Shown: positions 56,201-64,000, counted from the first letter of the stretch. The stretch: DNA of 64,000 bases from Fen-999 sp044220545 (GCA_044220545.1 JBGAQX010000011.1:51840-115839), one strand, 5' to 3'. A program made the numbers and translations. Notes: a model not told the origin generated them from the sequence alone.

Positions 56201-56476
56201 GCGGTTGGCGGCTTCGAGGCTCATCGCCGAGCGGTCGTGGGTCAGTTCATCGACGGCGTTGCTGATCGCCTCCGGCGGCAGTGCGGGGTTGAACCTGCCC
56301 AGCGTGGCGCGCAGGCGTTCCACCAGTGCCACCTCGCCCTTGGTCTCGCGGCCAAGCAAACTGCCCGCGCCAAAAGTTTCCTCCAGCGCCGATACCGTCT
56401 GCCAGCCCAGCGTGGCAAACAAGCCAATGGCAGGTTGCTCGACGAGCTGGTCTTCGGAGTAGGCGTGGGTGCTCAT
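53291..56476 (-). CDS. hsdR: Type I restriction enzyme, R (motor/nuclease) subunit
   Basis: A 1061-residue protein. The N-terminal PD-(D/E)xK nuclease is visible as RPDLVGFVNGLPWVVIELKKPG (about residues 147-168). The SF2 translocase has Walker A QTQGSGKS near residue 300, DEAH in VLTDEAHRSQYD near 398 and later motifs FTGTPLI and TIARANRVFPGK. A helical C-terminal part follows. It cleaves unmodified DNA after translocation when joined to HsdM and HsdS. The first ATG (56476) overlaps the DUF1016 nuclease gene by four bases. It is the last gene of the hsd operon. Confidence 0.94.
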   Translation of the reverse strand: MSTHAYSEDQLVEQPAIGLFATLGWQTVSALEETFGAGSLLGRETKGEVALVERLRATLGRFNPALPPEAISNAVDELTHDRSAMSLEAANREIYRLLKEGITVYVPDREHGGQKTERLRVVDWEHPENNDFLLVSQFSVVGSLYTCRPDLVGFVNGLPWVVIELKKPGVPARAAFDENLTHYEQQIPALFWSNALLIASNGTDSRVGSLTADWGRWVEWKRIEREDEPRRVSLEVMLRGTCDRSRLLDLVENFTLFSEHKAGLVKILGQNHQFLGVNNAIASMLEARKLGHGRGGVFWQTQGSGKSFSMVFFAQKVLRKLAGNWTFVVVTDRVELDEQIAKTFKTTGAVSEAEGDECHAASGAHLRELLRGNHRYVFTLVHKFQTPELLCDRSDVIVLTDEAHRSQYDTLALNMRAALPKAMFLAFTGTPLIAGEERTKEVFGDYVSIYDFQQSIEDGATVPLFYENRTPELQLVNPDLNEDIYQLIEDADLDADQEAKLEKVLGRQYHLITRDDRLEAVAQDVVRHFLGRGFVGKAMVVSIDKATALRMYDKVKVHWAAETERVQKELGELAYQSGGGMTPEQARRDLRMAELKQRLDVLTSTDMAVIVSPGQNEIQQMQALGLNIEPHRKRMNESQPGLDEKFKDTDDKLRLAFVCAMWLTGFDAPSCSTVYLDKPMRNHTLMQTIARANRVFPGKHSGVIVDYANVFTSLEKALAIYGAGKDGKSPVKDKQQLVEELRKSVVAATAFCAAHKVVLADIEATAAGSMERLSRIHDGMNALISPDPLRRDFLAHERLVSTLYRAVKPDPSALEFASRVACLTTLAEAIRAKLSPNPPDISQVMNRINGLLDESITGHEIRQSGPPALDLSKINFEVLAQRFRESKHKNTDLEVLKAAIRAQLEKMIQLNRTRADFAEKFEALIESYNAGSRSIEELFEELVKLSNSLNDEQERHVRENMSEEELVIFDILTRPAPALSTEERAEVKKVARELLDKLKGLLVLNWRQKQQARARLAEAIKATLDEGLPRAYTPELYNQKCSAVFEHVFESYPERDTSPYT

Positions 56477-57597
56477 TGCGGGTCGTCCGACAATGCCTGT
56501 TCCAGCTCCGCCACGCTCGGCACGCTACCTTCCAGCGCCTCGGGAAGGGAGTCCACCAGACGGGTCACGTAGTCCGAAACGCCGATGGGTTTGTTCAGAT
56601 CACGCAAGGCATACTCGGCAATCACCCGATCCTTGCCGCGGCAGAGAATCAGGCCGATCGAGGGTTGGTCTCCCGGTTGTTTGAAGCGCTCATCCACTGC
56701 CGATAGATAGAAGTTCATTTTGCCGGCGGCCTCCGGTGTGAACTCGCCTGCCTTCAGGTCGATCACCACGAAGCAGCGCAATGTCAGGTGATAGAACAGC
56801 AGGTCGAGGTAGAAATCGCGCTGACTGACTTGAACATGCACCTGCCGCCCGACCAGAGCAAATCCTGCACCCAGTTCCAACAGGAATTTTTCCACATGCT
56901 GAATCAGTCCGTCCTCGACGGCACGCTCGTTGGCGCTATCGCGCAGGGCCAGGAAATCGAAAAGATAGGGGTCCTTCGTGATTCCCTGGGCAAGATCGGA
57001 CTGTGTCGGCGGCAAGGTCGCAGCGAAATTGCTGACCGCATTGCCTTGCCGGGCGTGTAGTTGCGACTCGATCTGGAGCGCCAGCACATTGCGCGACCAG
57101 CCGAACTCCAGCGTCTTGCTGGCATACCAGCGGCGGTCGGCGGGGGTATCCAGCTTGTGGAGCAACAGCAGATTGTGGCTCCATGGCAAGGAAGCGAAAG
57201 GCTCCGGAATCAGCGATGGTGCAAACTTGTCGCCCGAATCTGTCACTGCGGGTGATAGATTTGCTGCCGCCCCGGAATCTGTCACTGGCGGTGACAGATT
57301 CGTCGTGGCCGCCGCATGAGCCGCGTAGAAGGCGCGCATCCGCCAGACGTTGAGCGGCGAAAAGCCGGCAATGCCGGGGAATGCGCGCTGTAAATCCGCC
57401 GCCAGGCGCTCTACCACCTTCTTGCCATAGCCATGGTTTTCCTGCGCTTGCAGGATCAGCCGCCCGATGTCCCAATAAAGCGCCAGCAATTCTCGATTGG
57501 CAGCCAGTCCAGCCTTGGTCCGCGCAGCGTGCACCCGAGCCTTGATTTCCCCGAGCAGCGGAACATAGTCGGCGGGCAAGGTGTGGTCATCGGGCAT
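56473..57597 (-). CDS. DUF1016/YhcG-type PD-(D/E)xK nuclease within the hsd operon
   Basis: A 374-residue protein with the two DUF1016 parts: an N-terminal helical region (ARTKAGLAANRELLALYWDIGRLI) and a C-terminal nuclease fold with FYLDLLFYHLTLRCFVVIDLKAGEFTPEAAGKMNFYL, where D...DLK is the metal site. Between them is a hydrophilic insert with a 13-residue tandem repeat (NLSPxVTDSG). Such nucleases are frequent companions of type I restriction genes and may be toxins or extra effectors. It lies between hsdS and hsdR, next to a relic of another hsdR start. Confidence 0.88.
   Translation of the reverse strand: MPDDHTLPADYVPLLGEIKARVHAARTKAGLAANRELLALYWDIGRLILQAQENHGYGKKVVERLAADLQRAFPGIAGFSPLNVWRMRAFYAAHAAATTNLSPPVTDSGAAANLSPAVTDSGDKFAPSLIPEPFASLPWSHNLLLLHKLDTPADRRWYASKTLEFGWSRNVLALQIESQLHARQGNAVSNFAATLPPTQSDLAQGITKDPYLFDFLALRDSANERAVEDGLIQHVEKFLLELGAGFALVGRQVHVQVSQRDFYLDLLFYHLTLRCFVVIDLKAGEFTPEAAGKMNFYLSAVDERFKQPGDQPSIGLILCRGKDRVIAEYALRDLNKPIGVSDYVTRLVDSLPEALEGSVPSVAELEQALSDDPQ
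57236..57301 (+). repeat. Two 27-bp palindromes in tandem inside the DUF1016 gene
   Basis: GAATCTGTCAC-N5-GTGACAGATTC at 57275-57301 is a perfect 11-bp hairpin. A second copy at 57236-57262 begins with the same 11 bases and has a right arm with two changes. The spacing is 39 bp, 13 codons, so the frame is kept. This looks like a palindromic mini-element inserted in a coding region. Confidence 0.85.
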
Positions 57598-57632
57598 GAA
57601 TCAGCGCTCCAGCCAATCTTTCGTCCGGGTTT

Positions 57633-57788
57633 TCATTCGGACGTTTTCCACTCAAATAAGAAGTATCGGCAAAACATACACTTGCAGCGTAGTGCCGGCA
57701 ACGACTCAAACAAAGCCAGGGTGGGGGACAAGTGCCCGACAGCAGGCTGTTCGACGAGTTGGACTCCGGAATAGGCGTGGGCACTCAT
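57633..57788 (-). pseudogene. Relic of a second hsdR 5' end
   Basis: The minus strand from ATG 57788 encodes MSAHAYSGVQLVEQPAVGH, matching the real HsdR start MSTHAYSEDQLVEQPAIGL with about 80% base identity over 51 bases. Then the sequences diverge and the frame ends at TGA after 51 codons. It starts three bases after the hsdS stop, where hsdR should begin. It is best read as the scar left when the DUF1016-hsdR segment replaced an older hsdR. Confidence 0.8.
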
Positions 57789-57791
57789 GGC

Positions 57792-59075
<1,284 letters not shown>

Positions 59076-59077
59076 TC

Positions 59078-60700
59078 TCACGCCTCCAGAATCCCCGCCA
59101 CATTCGCGGCGATCGTCTGCTCCAGTTCCCGTGCCTGGGCGTTCAGCGATTCCAGTTCCTCGTTCAGGGTTTCGAGCTGTTCCTTGAAGTCTTCGTCGCT
59201 GACCTCTTCGCCCGGCGCGACGCCGACGTAGCGGCCGGGGTTGAGCGACCAGCCCTGGGCTTCGATCTCGGCCAGCGTCGCGGCCTTGCACAGGCCGGGC
59301 ACGTCGCGATAGGCAGGTGCTTCACCGAAGACTTCGATGAGCTTTTGAGCCGTGTCACCAGGGCTGACTTTCGGCGCTTCTAGCGCCTCGCCGCGATAGA
59401 GGCGGACGAGGTTGGCAATGAAGCCGATCTGCGCCGGGGTCCAGTCGCGGTGGGCGCGATCCACCTGACGGTAGATGTGGCGAGCGTCGATGAAGAGCAC
59501 GGTGTCGGCGCGCGGGGTCTTCGCCTTGCCCTTGTCAAAGAACCACAGCGTGCAGGGCAGCGTGACGGTGTAGAACATGTTGGGGCCAACGGCGACCATG
59601 ACATCGACCGCCCGCGCTTCGATCAGCTTCTGCCGCAGGTCCTGTTCGGAGGAGCGGGCATCCGACGCCGAGTTGGCCATGACGAAGCCGGCGCGGCCCG
59701 TGCCATTGAGTGCCGAGTAGAAGAGCTGAATCCACAGGTAGTTGGCGTTATCGGTGCGCGGCAGGCCAAAGGGAAAGCGGCGGCCGGCGCCGACCATGTC
59801 CTTGAGACGCTCCTTGTCCACCGCATTGACGTTGAAGGGCGGATTAGCGAGGACGAAGTCGAACGATCCGGTGGCTGTGTGCGGGTCGTCGTAGTAGCTG
59901 TTGATGTTGCCGCCATGTTTGATGTCGCCTTCCAGTCCATGCACGGCGAGGTTGAGGCGGCACAGGCGGCCGGTTTCGTCGGTCTTTTCGACGCCGCAGA
60001 TGGCAAGCTCGGCGGCGGGGTTCTTCTGGTGCTCGGCGACGAAGCGCGCCGACTGCACGAACATGCCGCCGGAGCCGCAGGCGGGGTCGAGGATGCGGCC
60101 ATGGAAGGGTTCGATGATTTCGGCCAGCAGCTTGACGATGCTGGAGGGCGTGTAGAACTCGCCGCCCTTCTGGCCTTCGGTGCGGGCAAACTCGCCGAGG
60201 AAGTATTCGTAGATGCGGCCAAAGGCGTCGTAATCGACGCTGGCCGGAATCTCGGAGACCTTCTTGAGCAGTTCCTTGAGCAGGGTGCTGGTGAACAGGT
60301 TGTAGGTCTTGGGCAGCACCCCGGCGAGCTGCGGGTTGTGCTTCTCGATCTCGCGCATGGCGGCATTGACCTTGGCGCCGATGTCAGCGACTTCGGGCAG
60401 TGTCAGCAGGTAGTCGAACCGCGACTCTGGGGCGAGGTAGAGGATGCCTTCGGCGTGGTAGGCGGCGGGTTCATCGACCCGGCTGCCGCGCCGCGATGAT
60501 GCGCTGGCGCCTTCGAGCTTGGTGCGTTGAAGGGCAAAGCGCACCTCGGCAAAGCGCAGGAAGATCAGGCCGAGGATGGGGCCGGAGTATTCCTGTGCCT
60601 TAAGGCCGGAATTGGCGCGGAACTGATCGGCGGCATCCCAAAGGCGCTTTTCGAGCGTGGTTGAGGCGGCGTCTTTTTCGGAGGGGGCGATCCAATGCAT
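59078..60700 (-). CDS. hsdM: Type I restriction enzyme, M (adenine methyltransferase) subunit
   Basis: A 540-residue N6-adenine methylase. Motif I DPACGSGGMF starts at about residue 205 and motif IV NPPF at about residue 286. The N-terminal helical domain (LEKRLWDAADQFRANSGLKAQEYSGPILGLIFLRFAE) and C-terminal coiled coil (EQLETLNEELESLNAQARELEQ) are typical. The ATG at 60700 is chosen because it directly precedes the family start. First gene of the hsd operon. Confidence 0.94.
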   Translation of the reverse strand: MHWIAPSEKDAASTTLEKRLWDAADQFRANSGLKAQEYSGPILGLIFLRFAEVRFALQRTKLEGASASSRRGSRVDEPAAYHAEGILYLAPESRFDYLLTLPEVADIGAKVNAAMREIEKHNPQLAGVLPKTYNLFTSTLLKELLKKVSEIPASVDYDAFGRIYEYFLGEFARTEGQKGGEFYTPSSIVKLLAEIIEPFHGRILDPACGSGGMFVQSARFVAEHQKNPAAELAICGVEKTDETGRLCRLNLAVHGLEGDIKHGGNINSYYDDPHTATGSFDFVLANPPFNVNAVDKERLKDMVGAGRRFPFGLPRTDNANYLWIQLFYSALNGTGRAGFVMANSASDARSSEQDLRQKLIEARAVDVMVAVGPNMFYTVTLPCTLWFFDKGKAKTPRADTVLFIDARHIYRQVDRAHRDWTPAQIGFIANLVRLYRGEALEAPKVSPGDTAQKLIEVFGEAPAYRDVPGLCKAATLAEIEAQGWSLNPGRYVGVAPGEEVSDEDFKEQLETLNEELESLNAQARELEQTIAANVAGILEA

Positions 60701-60715
60701 AAGCTTAGAGTCTTG

Positions 60716-60736
60716 GCGGCACAAAAGAAGTGCTGC
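60716..60736. promoter_or_regulatory. Inverted repeat in the hsdM leader
   Basis: GCGGCAC-N7-GTGCTGC, 7-bp arms with one mismatch, 16 bp upstream of the hsdM start. It could be an operator or a translation-affecting hairpin. Confidence 0.35.
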
Positions 60737-60791
60737 AAGTGTAAGCGAACTGCATGGCCCCGCCTACGTGGTGTTCCTGGTTCGCCCCGGC

Positions 60792-60854
60792 GAAAAGTCA
60801 GCCTGGTGAGATGAAATGCCCCGCATGGGGTACGCCACCTGACGCCGACTTCGC
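60792..60854 (+). repeat. Boundary repeat copy B (full length, between hsdM and yjjJ)
   Basis: This 63-bp copy starts with GAAAAGTCAGCCTGGTGAGA, has a central CCCC-GCAT-GGGG hairpin (60819-60830) and ends with CGCCACCTGACGCCGACTTCGC. GTCAG..GGTG near the left and CCACCTGAC near the right are rough inverted complements. The rest of the 246-bp gap holds the divergent hsdM and yjjJ promoter regions. Confidence 0.65.
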
Positions 60855-60946
60855 GGCCGAGGTGGTTGCCGGAATTAGCCGCTATTGCGGGGCTCCGGAT
60901 TTCGGCTAACATATCCAAGTATCTATTCATCTTTTAATTCACGCCC

Positions 60947-62302
60947 ATGTCCCGCCACGCCGATGCGATTCGACTCCAGCTTGCCAGCGGACCACTGGCT
61001 GCGCGGCAATTGCTTGATTCGCTGAAGGTCAGCCAGCCGACGCTGTCGCGGGCGCTGGCGGAGCTGGGCGGCGAGATCGTGCGGCTGGGGGCGGCGCGAT
61101 CCATTCAGTACGCGTTGCGCGACGGGCTGCGCGGCTTGCCGGACATGCCGGTCTATCGGGTCGATGTGGAGGGGAAGCTCCGGTCGCTGGGGACGCTGGT
61201 GCCGGTGCGACCGGAGGGGTTCGTGATGCGGCAGGAGGATGGCGAAACCCGGTACAGCGCCGGGCTGCCGTGGTGGTTGTCCGACATGCGGCCGGCCGGC
61301 TACCTGGGCCGGGCCTATGCCGCGCGCCATGGCGGCGCGCTCGGGCTGCCGGTGCGCCTGGCCGACTGGACGGACACGCACGCCTTGCGCGCGCTGCTCG
61401 CCAACGGCGAGGACATGGTGGGCAACCTGCTGCTGGGCGATGTCGCGCGCGACCGCTTCCTCGCCGCGCCGCTGCCGGCGCCGATTGCCGAGGCGCGGAA
61501 GGCGGAGCGCTACGCGGCGCTGGCGCGCGCGGCGGCCAGCGGCGAACGGCCGGGCTCTTCGGCGGGCGGAGAGCAGCCGAAGTTCGTCGCCTATGCCGAG
61601 ACGCCGGATGGCCCGCGTCATGTGCTGGTGAAGTTCAGCGAGCCGGATGCCGGCCCGGTGGGCGAGCGCTGGCGCGACCTGCTGCTGGCCGAGCATTTGG
61701 CGCTGGAGACCTTGCGCGAGGCGGGCGTTCCCGCCGCGACGATGCGGCTGATCGACACCACGGAGCAGGGTGGCGGCCAGCGCTTCCTGGAAGTGGCGCG
61801 ATTCGACCGGACGGGTGCGCTGGGCCGGCGCGCGGTGTTCTCGCTGGCGGCGCTGGATGCGGAATTCGTCGGCGCGGGCGGCAGCAACTGGCCGGCCATC
61901 GCCCGCCGGCTGGCGGCGGCCAAAGTGATCGTGCCGCAGGCGGCCGAGTCGGCCGCGCTGCTGTGGGCCTTCGGCACGCTGATCGGCAACACCGACATGC
62001 ACGGCGGCAATCTGTCCTTCCTTTCCGAACAGGGCCCGCCCTGCGAGATCGCGCCGGCCTACGACATGTCGCCGATGGGCTTCGCGCCGCGCAGCGGCGG
62101 CGGCCTGCCCGATGCGCTGGGCGATGCGGGCATCGATTCCAGCGTGGCCAACGAGACGTGGCGGCAGGCGGAGGCGCTGGCGCGCGCTTACCTCACGCGG
62201 GTGGTGGCGAGCGGCGACTTCAGCCGCCGCTTCGCGCCGTGCATCGCGGCGCTGGAGCGGCGCATCGAGACGGCCGGCGTGCGGATCGCGCGGTTGGGGT
62301 AA
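60947..62302 (+). CDS. YjjJ-type HipA-family kinase toxin with N-terminal winged helix
   Basis: A 451-residue protein. The first 60 residues form a winged helix (LLDSLKVSQPTLSRALAELG), as in E. coli YjjJ. The HipA-like kinase domain follows with GEQPKFVAYAE, the ATP-lysine region HVLVKFSEPD, catalytic loop GNTDMHGGNLSFL and metal-binding YDMSPM. HipA kinases phosphorylate aminoacyl-tRNA synthetases; the YjjJ target here is unknown. There is no HipB gene beside it, so the own HTH may serve that role. An AT-rich promoter region (60905-60940) precedes the start. Confidence 0.9.
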   Translation: MSRHADAIRLQLASGPLAARQLLDSLKVSQPTLSRALAELGGEIVRLGAARSIQYALRDGLRGLPDMPVYRVDVEGKLRSLGTLVPVRPEGFVMRQEDGETRYSAGLPWWLSDMRPAGYLGRAYAARHGGALGLPVRLADWTDTHALRALLANGEDMVGNLLLGDVARDRFLAAPLPAPIAEARKAERYAALARAAASGERPGSSAGGEQPKFVAYAETPDGPRHVLVKFSEPDAGPVGERWRDLLLAEHLALETLREAGVPAATMRLIDTTEQGGGQRFLEVARFDRTGALGRRAVFSLAALDAEFVGAGGSNWPAIARRLAAAKVIVPQAAESAALLWAFGTLIGNTDMHGGNLSFLSEQGPPCEIAPAYDMSPMGFAPRSGGGLPDALGDAGIDSSVANETWRQAEALARAYLTRVVASGDFSRRFAPCIAALERRIETAGVRIARLG

Positions 62303-62318
62303 AAAGTCAGCCGCGGCG
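62302..62318 (+). repeat. Boundary repeat copy C (left half, after yjjJ)
   Basis: AAAAGTCAGCCGCGGCGG begins at the last base of the yjjJ stop codon and matches the left part of copies A and B, weakening after GTCAGCC. It marks the yjjJ/fic boundary. Confidence 0.45.
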
Positions 62319-62370
62319 GTATGGCTCCTGAAGCGGGCCGGGAAACCGGATCATCGCCGGTCGGGCATGG

Positions 62371-62459
62371 AATGGGTGTAAATGGGTTGGGAATTGCGCC
62401 ATTCGCCCATTGCGGTGACGCTGGGGAATTGGGTGTTATTGGGTGTAGTATTGGGTGCC
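62371..62459 (+). repeat. Repeated A(A/T)TGGGTG units upstream of the fic start
   Basis: AATGGGTGTA (62371) and AATGGGTTGG (62381) are followed, after a gap, by ATTGGGTGTT (62428), ATTGGGTGTA (62438) and ATTGGGTGCC (62450), the last touching the fic ATG. The regular 10- to 12-bp spacing of the last three puts them on one face of the helix. A candidate operator array. Confidence 0.6.
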
Positions 62460-63509
62460 ATGATCCGATCCGATGCCGTCCAGATCACCCCGGAGCTCCT
62501 GAGCCTCATCGCCAGCCTCGATGAGTTCAAGGGCGCCTGGCGCGCGCTCGGCACCCTGGCGCCGGACCGGCTTTCGGCGCTGCGCCGCGTGGCCACCATC
62601 GAGAGCATCGGTTCTTCCACCCGCATCGAGGGCAGCCACCTGTCGGACCGCGAGGTCGAGCGGCTGCTGTCCAACCTGCACATCAAGTCGTTCACGACCC
62701 GCGACGAACAAGAGGTAGCCGGCTACGCCGAGGTGATGGAACTGGTGTTCTCATCCTGGCAGGACATCGCGCTGACCGAGAACCACATCAAGCAGCTCCA
62801 TCGCGATCTGCTCGCCTACAGCGAGAAGGATGCCCGGCACCGCGGCAACTACAAGACCGCCACGAACAGCGTGGTCGCCTTCGACGAGAATGGCAAACAG
62901 TTGGGCGTGGTGTTCGAAACCGCGACGCCCTTCGACACGCCGCGTCTGATGACCGAACTGGTCACGTGGTTCAACGACGAGCGTACCGCCGGGCGGCTGC
63001 ATCCGCTGCTACTCATCGGCATCTGGGTTGTGGTGTTTTTGGCGATCCACCCCTTCCAGGATGGCAACGGCCGCCTGAGCCGCGTGCTGACCACGCTGTT
63101 GCTGCTCCAGGCCGGCTACGCCTACGTGCCCTACAGCTCGCTGGAAAGCGTGATCGAACAAAGCAAAGAGGCTTACTACCTCGCGCTGCGCCAAACACAA
63201 GGCACGATCCGAACCGAAGTCCCGAACTGGCAGCCCTGGCTGGTCTTCTTCCTGCGCGCGCTCACCGAACAGAAGCAGCGCCTGAACCGCAAAGTGGAAC
63301 GGGAGAAGATCGTGCTGGCACCGCTGCCCGAACTTTCGCTACGGATCGTCGAGTTTGCACGCGAACATGGGCGCGTGACGATGGCGAACGCGATCCAGCT
63401 CACCGGCGGCAACCGCAACACGCTCAAGCAGCACTTTCGCGCCCTGGTGGAAAAGGGGCATCTGAAACAACATGGGGCGGGTCGGGGCGTTTGGTACGAG
63501 ATGCCCTGA
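62460..63509 (+). CDS. Fic-domain AMPylase with built-in inhibitory helix and winged-helix C terminus
   Basis: A 349-residue Fic protein. The active-site motif HPFQDGNGRLSR is fully conserved. The inhibitory motif SSTRIEGSHL near residue 55 marks a class II Fic protein, which blocks its own ATP site. The C-terminal 60 residues form a winged helix (VTMANAIQLTGGNRNTLKQHFRALVEKGHL). Fic proteins transfer AMP to target proteins; the target is unknown. The ATG at 62460 gives the family start; an in-frame ATG at 62382 would put the repeat array inside the coding region. Confidence 0.92.
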   Translation: MIRSDAVQITPELLSLIASLDEFKGAWRALGTLAPDRLSALRRVATIESIGSSTRIEGSHLSDREVERLLSNLHIKSFTTRDEQEVAGYAEVMELVFSSWQDIALTENHIKQLHRDLLAYSEKDARHRGNYKTATNSVVAFDENGKQLGVVFETATPFDTPRLMTELVTWFNDERTAGRLHPLLLIGIWVVVFLAIHPFQDGNGRLSRVLTTLLLLQAGYAYVPYSSLESVIEQSKEAYYLALRQTQGTIRTEVPNWQPWLVFFLRALTEQKQRLNRKVEREKIVLAPLPELSLRIVEFAREHGRVTMANAIQLTGGNRNTLKQHFRALVEKGHLKQHGAGRGVWYEMP

Positions 63510-63513
63510 GGGT

Positions 63514-63544
63514 GGGGTGAGCCGCCACCTGATGCCTACTTCGC
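63514..63544 (+). repeat. Boundary repeat copy D (right half, after fic)
   Basis: CGCCACCTGATGCCTACTTCGC at 63523-63544 matches 20 of 22 bases of the right half of copy B, and the GGGGT before it also fits. It overlaps the end of the AbiEii relic. Confidence 0.6.
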
Positions 63545-63727
63545 CGCGGTATCGAGTTCTTTGATTTCGTCTTCGAGTGCGCGCAGTTGCGCGACGATGT
63601 CGGCAGAGCGCGGCGTCGGGCCGAAGATCATGTTGGCCATGGCCCGGTAGTCGGCCTCCAGCGCCTTGAGGGCGTGCTCGCCCGGGAGCAGGCGCAGGGT
63701 GCCCGGTACTGCCAGGTCGTAGCGCGC
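63536..63727 (-). pseudogene. C-terminal fragment of an AbiEii/AbiGii-type nucleotidyltransferase toxin
   Basis: On the minus strand 63 codons read RYDLAVPGTLRLLPGEHALK, continuing with ALEADYRAMANMIFGPTPR and ending LDTAAK then TAG. This fits the C-terminal end of AbiEii toxins (RYDLxxPGTLRL...DYxxMxxMIFG pattern). In the same frame a TGA precedes the fragment at 63728-63730, and no start or nucleotidyltransferase core is present. Recognition is from memory of the family. Confidence 0.7.
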
Positions 63728-63765
63728 TCAGTGGCGGGGATAGAAGCGCTGCTGAGAAGGGTTTG

Positions 63766-63786
63766 GCCGAAGCCCGATCCTTCGGC
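63766..63786. terminator. Hairpin downstream of the lldD-like gene
   Basis: GCCGAAG-N7-CTTCGGC, a perfect 7-bp stem, lies 55 bp past the stop of the lldD-like gene. It lacks a T run on the minus strand, so termination is uncertain. Confidence 0.4.
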
Positions 63787-63797
63787 TACCTTAATTC

Positions 63798-63819
63798 ATG
63801 TATCGATTCATTAATACAT
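63798..63819. promoter_or_regulatory. Inverted repeat ATGTAT-N10-ATACAT with promoter-like surroundings
   Basis: Perfect 6-bp arms in an AT-rich stretch. The surrounding 55 bases resemble the region just upstream of yjjJ (60901-60955), including GGCTA, GTATC, ATTCA and ATTCACG in the same order. It may be the old operator of the abiE-like unit or of a lost yjjJ-like gene. Confidence 0.45.
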
Positions 63820-63840
63820 TCACGTCAATGCCCCGCCGGC

Positions 63841-64000
63841 CTACGCGTCCGCCAGGCAATGCGGGTCGATATCGGTCAGATGCGCGCAGCCGGTGAGCGC
63901 CATGGTCATTTCCAGTTCGTCGCGCAGCAGGCGGATGACATGGGCGACGCCGACGGCGCCCTTGGCGGCAAGACCCCACAGGCAGGGTCGGCCGAGCAAT
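63841..64000 (-). CDS. FMN-dependent alpha-hydroxy-acid dehydrogenase, C-terminal end (LldD-like; start outside window)
   Basis: The minus strand has 52 codons ending in TAG at 63841-63843. LGRPCLWGLAAKGAVGVAHV followed by LLRDELEMTMALTGCAHLTDID is the typical end of L-lactate/mandelate dehydrogenases and glycolate oxidases. Most of the enzyme, including the FMN site, is beyond the window edge, so the substrate cannot be told. Confidence 0.85.
   Translation of the reverse strand, partial: LLGRPCLWGLAAKGAVGVAHVIRLLRDELEMTMALTGCAHLTDIDPHCLADA

Overview
The window is GC-rich, densely coded chromosomal DNA. It most resembles a free-living, respiratory betaproteobacterium of the Rhodocyclales/Nitrosomonadales type. 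The reasons are class-typical gene orders (pilT-pilU divergent from yggS-proC-yggT-yggU; def-fmt divergent from a LysM gene-dprA-smg-topB), several periplasmic c-type cytochromes, two di-haem peroxidase-family proteins and sulfur-related genes. No tRNA, rRNA, CRISPR array or intact insertion sequence was seen. Species-level assignment is inference.

Layout. 0-9 kb: the end of a YyaL-type protein, a small cytochrome c, a complete livJHMGF branched-chain amino-acid ABC transporter, an EAL/HDOD signalling protein and a ferredoxin-type reductase. 9-16 kb: an SDR gene, hemJ and an rlmL-like methyltransferase, with a 1402-residue restriction-methylase fusion inserted between the last two beside a 69-bp tandem duplication. 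16-21 kb: twitching ATPases pilU/pilT and the yggS-proC-yggT-yggU operon, with a zeta-toxin-like gene pair inserted between yggS and proC. 21-30 kb: fmt/def, lysM-dprA-smg-topB, a bactofilin and an RlpA-like protein.

30-38 kb is the most distinctive functional region. A seven-gene minus-strand operon encodes a Tat-type orphan Rieske protein, an ETHE1-like persulfide dioxygenase homologue, a DUF302 membrane protein, an octahaem (OTR-type) cytochrome, a cytochrome b, a small conserved protein and a SLAC1/Ssu1-type anion carrier. It is divergent from a sigma-54 activator whose sensor domain has three cysteines spaced as in the persulfide sensor FisR, followed by a NifX-like protein behind a sigma-54-type promoter. 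Sulfide/persulfide-induced periplasmic sulfur redox chemistry with sulfite export is my inference.

38-53 kb: a lipoprotein gene, a broken oxyR-like gene, a cytochrome c peroxidase with an FNR box, a mono-haem protein, a ChaN-PDZ lipoprotein and an M1 peptidase, fumC with a DUF2789 gene and a short leader ORF, a MauG-like di-haem protein, terC/terB, nhaR, ybaN and katG.

53-63.8 kb is a defence/toxin island: a type I restriction system (hsdM-hsdS-[hsdR relic]-DUF1016 nuclease-hsdR), a YjjJ-type HipA kinase, a Fic protein and an AbiEii relic. Related copies of one short sequence lie at the module boundaries. The window ends inside an lldD-like alpha-hydroxy-acid dehydrogenase gene.
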